From Burkholderiales bacterium (GTDB lineage Bacteria > Actinomycetota > Thermoleophilia > Gaiellales > Gaiellaceae): a stretch of 18,888 bases of DNA. The notes below the pieces were generated by a model. It searched no databases. It saw only the letters and a list, made by a program, of their open reading frames with translations, and was not told the origin of the DNA. The translations under genes were made by a program, and so were the position numbers. The DNA is taken from assembly GCA_025935595.1 (NCBI GenBank), contig JAICUZ010000019.1, positions 1 to 18,888 of the forward strand, in the 5' to 3' direction. This document shows positions 13,662 through 18,888 of the stretch, in pieces. How positions within the stretch are numbered: the stretch's first letter is position 1; each line of letters opens with the position of its first letter.

Positions 13662-15013
13662 CAGCCCTCCGTCGAGTAGTAGACGTTCTTCACTTCCGAG
13701 TAGCCGTCGAGCGCGTGCATCCCGAGCTCCCGGCCGAAGCCCGATTGCTTGAAGCCTCCGAACGGCGTCGAGACACGCACGCTCGAGTTCGAGTTGATGC
13801 TCAGCACTCCGGTCTCGAGCGCCCTCGCGACTCGGATTGCGCGGGCACCGTTGGTCGTCCAGATCGAGCCTGAGAGCCCGTACGGGGTATCGTTCGCGAT
13901 GCGGATCGCGTCTGCTTCGTCGTCGAACGGGATGAGCGCCGCGACGGGGCCGAAGACTTCTTCTCTGGCAACTCGGTCCTCGTTCGTCGCTTCGACGAGG
14001 GTGCACGGGAACCAGTAGCCCTTGCCGTCGGGTGTGTCTCCTTGAAAGAGCGGTGTCGTCTCGACAAAGCTCGCGACCGTCTCGCGGTGGCTCTGTGAGA
14101 TGAGCGGCCCCATCTCCGTTTCGTCGCTCTTGGGATCGCCGACCTTCAGGTTGCGGGTGGCTTGGATCAGGAGCTCGGTGAAGCGGTCGTATGCGGTTCG
14201 CTCGACGAGGATGCGTGAGCGTGCGCAGCAGTCCTGGCCGGCGTTGTCGAAGACGGCGTAGGGGGCGGCGGCGGCGGCTTTCTCGAGGTCGGCGTCGGCG
14301 AAGACGACGTTGGCGGACTTGCCGCCGAGCTCGAGCGTGACGCGCTTGATCGTGGCGGCCGCGCCCTCCATCACGCCGCGTCCGACCTCGGTGCTGCCGG
14401 TGAAGCCGATCTTGGCGACGTCGGGATGCTCGACGAGTCGTTGCCCGACGACCGAGCCCTTGCCGACGACGACGTTGAGGACTCCCTCCGGGATGCCGGC
14501 TTCGAGCGCGAGCTCGGCGAGCCTGATTGCGGACAGCGGCGTCAGCTCCGCGGGCTTCAAGACGATGGTGTTGCCGGTCGCGAGAGCAGGGCCGAGCTTC
14601 CAGGACGAGATGTTCAGCGGGAAGTTCCAGGGGACGATGAGCCCGACGACGCCGAGTGGCTCGCGGAAGGTCATGTCGACGCCGCCCGCCACGGGGATCG
14701 TCTCGCCGTGGCGCTTGTCTACTGCGCCGGCGTAGAAGTGGAAGACGTCGGCGACCATGCCGACCTCGCCGCGCGCGCCGTTGATCGGCTTGCCGACGTT
14801 GTCGGACTCGATCCGCGAGAGCTCCTCGTGGTGCTCCTCGACGAGCGTCGCAAGCCGGCGAAGAAGCCGCCCCCGATCGGCGGGCGAGACCGCCCGCCAA
14901 GCCGGGAAGGCCGCCTTGGCGCGCGCCACGGCCGCGTCGGTCTCGTCGACCCCAGCCGAGTCGAGGGTCGTGATGGTCTCCTCGGTGGCCGGATTGATGA
15001 CGGTAACGGTCAC
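13661..15013 (-). CDS. NAD(P)-dependent aldehyde dehydrogenase (PuuC/betaine-aldehyde type)
   Basis: 450 aa. VPWNFPLN contains N130, FTGSTEVG is at 204-211, the general base is E228 in LELGGKS, the catalytic cysteine is C262 in GQDCCA, and EEVFGPV and PFGGFKQSGFGRELG follow. The set is complete and active-looking. With the PuuA-like ligase, PuuD and the APC permease upstream, oxidation of gamma-glutamyl-gamma-aminobutyraldehyde or a related amino-aldehyde is likely. The GTG at 15013 lies 13 nt beyond the transposase stop and has no obvious ribosome site; a TTAGAT box 8 nt upstream might be a -10 giving a near-leaderless message, but no matching -35 is seen. Insertion of the transposase probably separated it from puuD. 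Confidence 0.93.
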   Translation of the reverse strand: MTVTVINPATEETITTLDSAGVDETDAAVARAKAAFPAWRAVSPADRGRLLRRLATLVEEHHEELSRIESDNVGKPINGARGEVGMVADVFHFYAGAVDKRHGETIPVAGGVDMTFREPLGVVGLIVPWNFPLNISSWKLGPALATGNTIVLKPAELTPLSAIRLAELALEAGIPEGVLNVVVGKGSVVGQRLVEHPDVAKIGFTGSTEVGRGVMEGAAATIKRVTLELGGKSANVVFADADLEKAAAAAPYAVFDNAGQDCCARSRILVERTAYDRFTELLIQATRNLKVGDPKSDETEMGPLISQSHRETVASFVETTPLFQGDTPDGKGYWFPCTLVEATNEDRVAREEVFGPVAALIPFDDEADAIRIANDTPYGLSGSIWTTNGARAIRVARALETGVLSINSNSSVRVSTPFGGFKQSGFGRELGMHALDGYSEVKNVYYSTEG

Positions 15014-15026
15014 ACTTGCGATCTAA

Positions 15027-15629
15027 TCACGTTGCGGTTTGTACACCGTCGTTTGGCGACGATTCCGTGGCGCGCTGCGCGTGGATCTCGTGCGTGAGCT
15101 CGCGGTACGCGGCGCGCGATCTGGTGATGTCGCTACCCAGCAGGCGGAGCAACCTCTCGGGTCGGTGGAACAGTCGGCGTTGGTCGAGCCCCAGGGTTGC
15201 GGCATAGCCGCACCAATCGCCTCTTCGTGGGGCTGCACGAAGCCGATTCTGGGACGGGTTGAGGTCGACGTAGGCGCAGGCTCCGATGACCGCCTCGTCG
15301 TCTACAAGGTGTCGAGCAAAGAACGCGTGCCTGAACAGATGGCCTTTGCGAGTCTGGCCGTAGGCCGCATGAATTCTGCGTGCGTAGCCGCTGTGCAGCT
15401 CGCGCATTCCCTCAGAAAGACCGCCTCGTGTGAGCTCGACGACGAAGTGGTGGTGATTCTTCATGAGCGTCCAAGCGAGCGTGTGCCAGCCATACTTCTC
15501 GGCCGAGCGCGCGTAGAGCTCGAGGAACAGCTCGTGCTCACCACGCGTGCGGAACAGCGTGCGACCGTAGGTCCCACGCGAACCGACGTGGTATGTCCCT
15601 TGTGGATCGATTGCCGGCCGAGGCGGCAT
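15027..15629 (-). mobile_element. REP-associated tyrosine transposase (RAYT, Y1/HUH fold)
   Basis: 200 aa from ATG 15629 and apparently intact. The fold begins GTYHVGSRG (11-19). MKNHHHFVV (56-64) gives the HUH metal pair H59 and H61, and the nucleophile is Y120 in CAYVDLNPSQNRL. These define the Y1 transposases associated with REP repeats. The longer frame from 15797 runs through the right repeat and is rejected. The last residues (SSPNDGVQTAT) are encoded by the left flanking repeat, so the gene reads into the element end. Direct repeats at 15031-15064 and 15681-15714 border it. It lies between puuD and the aldehyde dehydrogenase in the same orientation. Confidence 0.9.
15031..15064. repeat. 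RAYT flanking repeat, left copy (REP-like hairpin)
   Basis: Contains the hairpin CGTCG-TTTGG-CGACG (15047-15061). 27 of 34 bases match the copy at 15681-15714 in the same orientation, with the core TCGTTTGGCGACG identical. It encodes the last residues of the transposase. REP-like palindromes of this sort are the usual substrates of RAYT enzymes. Confidence 0.75.
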
Positions 15630-15680
15630 CCATCGAGGGTAGGGGCCGGCAGCCGGTCTCCTGCCTGCTGGGCAAGCATT

Positions 15681-15714
15681 GTCACGGTCTTGACACCCTC
15701 GTTTGGCGACGGTT
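15681..15714. repeat. RAYT flanking repeat, right copy
   Basis: Direct copy of the 15031-15064 repeat (27 of 34). The hairpin is imperfect here: CCTCG-TTTGG-CGACG has one mismatch. Its end overlaps the first two bases of the puuD stop triplet on the minus strand (15715-15713), so the element inserted exactly at, or reshaped, the end of that gene. Confidence 0.72.
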
Positions 15715-16429
15715 AACGCCGCGAGGCCCGATACGCCGCGGCCTCTGCGACCAGCGCTTCGAACAAGGCCCGATCTTCGCCGGCTTCGGGATGCCACAGG
15801 ACGCCCAGGGTGAAGCGACGCGAGGGGTCCTCCAGGGCTTCCAGCGTCCCGTCCGGAGCACGCGCGGCTTCGCGCAGCCCCGACCCCAGCGCGCCGAAGC
15901 CTTGATGGTGATGCGACTTCACGTCGTGGCGATCCCCCAGGATCGAGGACAGCCGCGTTCCGGCGACCACAGCCACGTCGTGCTCGGAGAACACGCCGGG
16001 CACCTCGCGATGCAGCTCCGTCCCGACACGATCCGGCACATGCTGCTCCAGGTCGCCGCCGAGGGCGACGTTCAACACCTGTGAACCGCGGCAGATCGCG
16101 AGCATCGGCACGTCCCGTTCGAGCGCCGCCCGCATCAGCTCCAGCTCGAAGTCGTCGCGCTCACGAACGACGCCACCGGTCTCGGGATGCGCCTCGGCCG
16201 CATACAGCGACGGATCGAGATCCGAGCCGCCGGTGAACACGAGCGCATCCACCACCGCCAGCGTCTCCGGCAGCGACGAGCCGGGCGGCACGAGCAGCGG
16301 CGCGCCCCCGGCTGACGACACCGCCCGCACGTAGTCGGCGGGAACGAGCGCCGCCTCCATGTTCCACGCACCCCACGCGGCCGGCACGAGGTACGTCGTG
16401 ATCCCGACGACCGGCCGCGACTCAGCCAC
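15713..16429 (-). CDS. puuD: Gamma-glutamyl-gamma-aminobutyrate hydrolase family protein (class I GAT, peptidase C26)
   Basis: 238 aa, similar to PuuD, which hydrolyses gamma-glutamyl-GABA to glutamate and GABA in putrescine breakdown. Start PVVGITTY (6-13), VFTGGSDLDPSLY (64-76), nucleophile C113 in AICRGSQVLNVALGG, SHHHQ (172-176), and the catalytic pair H213 and E215 in LWHPE. All three catalytic residues are present. The GTG at 16429 overlaps the end of the upstream ligase gene by 8 nt. The TAA stop lies in the right repeat of the transposase element, so the final residues (AAYRASRR) may have been altered by the insertion. Confidence 0.92.
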   Translation of the reverse strand: MAESRPVVGITTYLVPAAWGAWNMEAALVPADYVRAVSSAGGAPLLVPPGSSLPETLAVVDALVFTGGSDLDPSLYAAEAHPETGGVVRERDDFELELMRAALERDVPMLAICRGSQVLNVALGGDLEQHVPDRVGTELHREVPGVFSEHDVAVVAGTRLSSILGDRHDVKSHHHQGFGALGSGLREAARAPDGTLEALEDPSRRFTLGVLWHPEAGEDRALFEALVAEAAAYRASRR

Positions 16430-17753
16430 GCTCGTACAACCTCGACCGCTCCCAGTCCGTGACTACGCGATCGAACAGCTCCTGCTCCGTGCGTGCGTAG
16501 TTCAAGTAATGGTCAACGACGTCGCCGCCGAACGCATTCCGTGCGATGGAACCCTCGGCCAAACACGCAACCGCCTCCCGCAGCGTCGACGGGAACCGTT
16601 CCACCGACGACTCGTACGCGTTCCCTTCGAACGCCGGCGGCAGCTCGAGCTCGTTCTCCACGCCGTAGAGACCGGCCGCGATGGTCGCCGCGAGTGCGAG
16701 ATACGGGTTCACATCCCCGCCCGGGATGCGGCACTCCACCCGCCGGGCCGCGCCCGAGCCTACGATCCGAAACCCGCACGTCCGGTTGTCCATGCCCCAC
16801 GCCAGCGTCGTCGGCGCCCACGACCCCGCCGCGTACCGTTTGTACGAGTTGATGGTCGGCGCGTAGAAGACAGCGAGCTCGCGCGCGCATGCGATCTGGC
16901 CCGCGAGATACCGCCCGAACAACACGTCGTTCGACGCGAACGCCGGCGCGCCCTCACGCCAGAGCGACGAATGGATGTGACACGACGAACCGATCCACTC
17001 GTGCGACGGCTTCGCCATGAACGTGATCGAGCAGCCGTTCAGATGCGCGATCTCCTTCGCGCCGTTCTTGTAGACGACGTGGTTGTCTGCCGTCGTCAAC
17101 GCATCGTCGAAGCGGAAGTTGATCTCCTGCTGCCCCGGCCACGCCTCGCCCTTCGACGTCTCGACACGGATGCCGGCGCCCTGCATGCCGTTGCGGATCT
17201 GACGCAGCAAGGGCTCGTCGTACGACGCCGCAAGGATGTGGTAGTCGAGGATGTACGGCACCGACGGCGTCAGGTCGCGATACCCCTTGCGGTGCGCCTC
17301 TTCGTACGTCTCGCGCAGCAAATAGAACTCGAGCTCCGAGCCGACCATGACCTCGAAGCCCAAAGCCGAAGCGCGATCCAACTGCGCGCGCAGCACCTGC
17401 CGAGGCGAGGGTCGAACCGGCGTGCCGTCGAGCCACAGGACGTCGCACAACACGAGCGCCGTCGCCTCGAGCCAGGGCAGCCGCCGCAGGGTGCCCAGAT
17501 CCGGAGCCAGCTCGAAGTCGCCGTATCCGCGCTCCCACGACGCGATCTCGTAGCCCGGGATCGGGTCCATCTCCATGTCGAGCGCGAGCAGGTAGTTGCA
17601 GCCCTCCGTGCCGTGCCCATGGTCGACCTGCTCGAGGAAGAAGTCGCGATGCAGCCGCTTGCCGAGCAGCCGCCCCTGCATGTCGGTGAACGCCATGATC
17701 ACCGTGTCCAGCGACGTGTCCGAACGCAACTCGTCGAGCGTCAGCGAACCCAC
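16422..17753 (-). CDS. puuA: Glutamine-synthetase-like gamma-glutamylpolyamine ligase (PuuA/GlnA3 type)
   Basis: 443 aa. The N-terminal beta-grasp region has FTDMQGRLLGKRL, typical of the PuuA/GlnA3 branch rather than true glutamine synthetase. Active-site pieces follow: GSELEFYLL, GQQEINFRFDDAL, HIHSSLW, NSYKRYAAGSWAPTTLAWG, and ECRIPGGDVNPYLALAA. Such enzymes join glutamate to putrescine, polyamines or ethanolamine using ATP. The GTG at 17753 has AGGAGGG at 17763-17757; the frame open to 18125 overlaps the permease gene and is rejected. Neighbouring puuD, aldehyde dehydrogenase and APC permease support a polyamine or related amine substrate. Ethanolamine (GlnA4-like) is an alternative. Confidence 0.9.
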   Translation of the reverse strand: MGSLTLDELRSDTSLDTVIMAFTDMQGRLLGKRLHRDFFLEQVDHGHGTEGCNYLLALDMEMDPIPGYEIASWERGYGDFELAPDLGTLRRLPWLEATALVLCDVLWLDGTPVRPSPRQVLRAQLDRASALGFEVMVGSELEFYLLRETYEEAHRKGYRDLTPSVPYILDYHILAASYDEPLLRQIRNGMQGAGIRVETSKGEAWPGQQEINFRFDDALTTADNHVVYKNGAKEIAHLNGCSITFMAKPSHEWIGSSCHIHSSLWREGAPAFASNDVLFGRYLAGQIACARELAVFYAPTINSYKRYAAGSWAPTTLAWGMDNRTCGFRIVGSGAARRVECRIPGGDVNPYLALAATIAAGLYGVENELELPPAFEGNAYESSVERFPSTLREAVACLAEGSIARNAFGGDVVDHYLNYARTEQELFDRVVTDWERSRLYERG

Positions 17754-17768
17754 CTGCCCTCCTTCGTG

Positions 17769-17794
17769 GAGAGGGCCGGTCGCCCGGCCCCCTC
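17769..17794. other. Intergenic hairpin with GNRA-type loop upstream of puuA
   Basis: On the minus strand an 11-bp stem (one G-U pair) is closed by GCGA: GAGGGGGCCGG, loop GCGA, CCGGCCCTCTC. It fills most of the 62-bp gap between the permease stop and the puuA start and ends 5 nt before the puuA ribosome site. No T-run follows, so it is unlikely to be a full terminator; RNA stabilisation, processing or partial attenuation is possible. Confidence 0.55.
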
Positions 17795-17815
17795 CGATCC
17801 GGTAACCAGTCGATC

Positions 17816-18888
17816 CTACGCCGACGACGGCGCTGCGCCGGCGGCGCCGCCCTCGAACTGCGCCTCGCGTGCGGCGAGCTCCTCGGGCGTGCCTTGCACG
17901 ATCGGGCCCTTGAACCAGTTCTTCGCGGACAGGACCCACCAGCCGCCGACGAGCACCAGCGTGCCGCCGACCGCGATGATCGCGTAGTTGAAGAGCAGCC
18001 AGCTGAACTCGTTCCGCCACGGAACGCCGCCGGGCGACGTCGGGAGGATGAAGAGGACGCTGATGAACGCGACCCAGGTGACGGCCGTCCAGCCGATCCA
18101 CTTGTAGTGCCGGCCGAGGTTCCACTCGCCTGGTTCCCAGGCGTCCCCTTCGCGTAGCCGCAGGTAGATCGGGATCGCGTACGCGATGTAGAGGCCGATC
18201 GTCGCGATCGAGGTGACCGCGACATACGCGACCACGCCGTTCGTCCCGAAGTACGCCGGGAACGCGCAGAGAAACGCGAGCACCGCGATCGCGATCGCGG
18301 CCATGTACGGCACGCGCTCGCGGTTCAGGCGCCGCCAGATCTGGTGACCGGGCACCGCACCGTCACGCGAGAACGCGTACATCATCCGCGACGCCGACGT
18401 GATCGACGACATGCCGCAGTAGAACTGCGCGCCGACGCAGATGAAGAGGACGAACTTCGCCGCGCCGGAGCCCAGCGAGTCGAGGAACACCTGCTTGACC
18501 GCGAACCCGCCTGCACCCGTCGTGGCCGCCTGATCCTGGATCGCGAACGTCACGCCCAGCGCGAGGATGTAGCCGAACACGGCGGAGACGATGATCGAGC
18601 CGATGACGCCGCGCGCCGCCGACCGCGACGCGTCCTGCGTCTCTTCGCTCATGTGCGCGGACGCGTCGTAGCCCGTGTAGGTGTACTGCGCCTGCAGCAG
18701 ACCGAGAAGCAGAACGAACCACAGCCAGCTGTGACCGAAGCCGCTGTTGTTGATCGTGTGCCCGAACACGTAGTTGAACGACTGATGGTGATCCGGCTTG
18801 AAGATCAGGAAGCCGACGATGATCAGCACGCCGGCAACGTGCCACCACACCGACACGTCGTTGAGAAGCGCGACGAGCTTGACGCTGA
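17816..18888 (-). CDS. APC-family amino acid/polyamine permease (5' end outside window)
   Basis: The C-terminal 356 residues are present; the frame is open to the window edge (18888), with SVKLVALLND before the first in-window GTG at 18856, so the true start lies outside. At least eight hydrophobic segments are visible. QYTYTGYDASAHMSEET followed by a Ser/Ala-rich helix, and SASRMMYAFSRDGAVPG, are hallmarks of the APC superfamily (GABA/amino-acid/choline-type permeases). The tail after the last helix is Ala/Gly-rich. It lies 62 bp upstream of the puuA-like gene on the same strand, suggesting uptake of the amine degraded by the cluster. Confidence 0.92.
   Translation of the reverse strand, partial: SVKLVALLNDVSVWWHVAGVLIIVGFLIFKPDHHQSFNYVFGHTINNSGFGHSWLWFVLLLGLLQAQYTYTGYDASAHMSEETQDASRSAARGVIGSIIVSAVFGYILALGVTFAIQDQAATTGAGGFAVKQVFLDSLGSGAAKFVLFICVGAQFYCGMSSITSASRMMYAFSRDGAVPGHQIWRRLNRERVPYMAAIAIAVLAFLCAFPAYFGTNGVVAYVAVTSIATIGLYIAYAIPIYLRLREGDAWEPGEWNLGRHYKWIGWTAVTWVAFISVLFILPTSPGGVPWRNEFSWLLFNYAIIAVGGTLVLVGGWWVLSAKNWFKGPIVQGTPEELAAREAQFEGGAAGAAPSSA

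Noticed and set aside
12888..14900. 670-codon minus frame through the aldehyde dehydrogenase gene
   Set aside because: Only its last 257 codons (SDR) are protein-like; the rest is an out-of-frame reading of the aldehyde dehydrogenase gene.
16359..17987. 542-codon plus-strand ORF opposite the ligase gene
   Set aside because: Composition is Arg/Val-rich without motifs; it mirrors the well-supported glutamine-synthetase-like gene and is a GC-driven shadow.
1..18888. CRISPR array, rRNA or tRNA genes, phage module
   Set aside because: No regularly spaced repeats, no tRNA-like cloverleaf or rRNA sequence and no phage structural genes were seen on reading both strands.

Overview
The window is GC-rich throughout. 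It shows frequent GTG/TTG starts, stop/start overlaps of the GTGA/ATGA type, an F420-type luciferase-like oxidoreductase and a DasR-type amino-sugar regulon. This suggests an actinobacterial genome, possibly a soil or freshwater member of the Thermoleophilia/Gaiellales. The taxonomic placement is inference from gene content and style; no marker gene is present.

Left edge (1-656): a decayed small gene (CxC-x4-C motif, minus strand) and about 230 bp in which I see nothing.

Amino-sugar half (657-9346): nagA on the minus strand is divergent from a plus-strand operon. That operon encodes an MsiK/MalK-type ABC ATPase, a GntR/UTRA (DasR-like) regulator, a sugar-binding protein, two permeases, a GH3 beta-N-acetylhexosaminidase and a SIS-domain GlcN6P deaminase-like protein. 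Three palindromes of the form TGGTCWRTACCA lie at the predicted promoters: one over the nagA -35, one over the -10 of the ATPase gene, one in the leader of the binding-protein gene. The likely job is uptake of GlcNAc or a GlcNAc oligomer, intracellular cleavage, deacetylation and deamination to fructose-6-P. No GlcNAc kinase is in the window.

The most unusual feature is a 76-bp element present twice in that operon, once immediately before each permease gene. Both copies have the same length, end exactly on the permease start codon, contain a 24-codon arginine-rich small ORF coupled by stop/start overlap to the permease, and fold into two hairpins. Four of the 12 differences between copies form two compensatory base-pair changes. 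It looks like an undescribed cis-acting RNA and/or coupling peptide that sets permease expression.

Middle (9353-10097): an orphan CoxG-like SRPBCC gene converges on a small unknown gene, with a 17-bp overlap.

Right half (10133-18888, all minus strand): a tightly packed run, listed in transcription order: APC amino-acid/polyamine permease (cut by the window edge), glutamine-synthetase-like gamma-glutamylpolyamine ligase (PuuA-like), PuuD-type gamma-glutamyl-GABA hydrolase, an inserted REP-associated tyrosine transposase (RAYT) bounded by direct hairpin repeats, aldehyde dehydrogenase, SDR, LLM oxidoreductase, SixA-like phosphatase, and an ABC-2 exporter pair. The first part resembles the gamma-glutamylated putrescine (Puu) pathway but lacks a recognisable PuuB oxidase.
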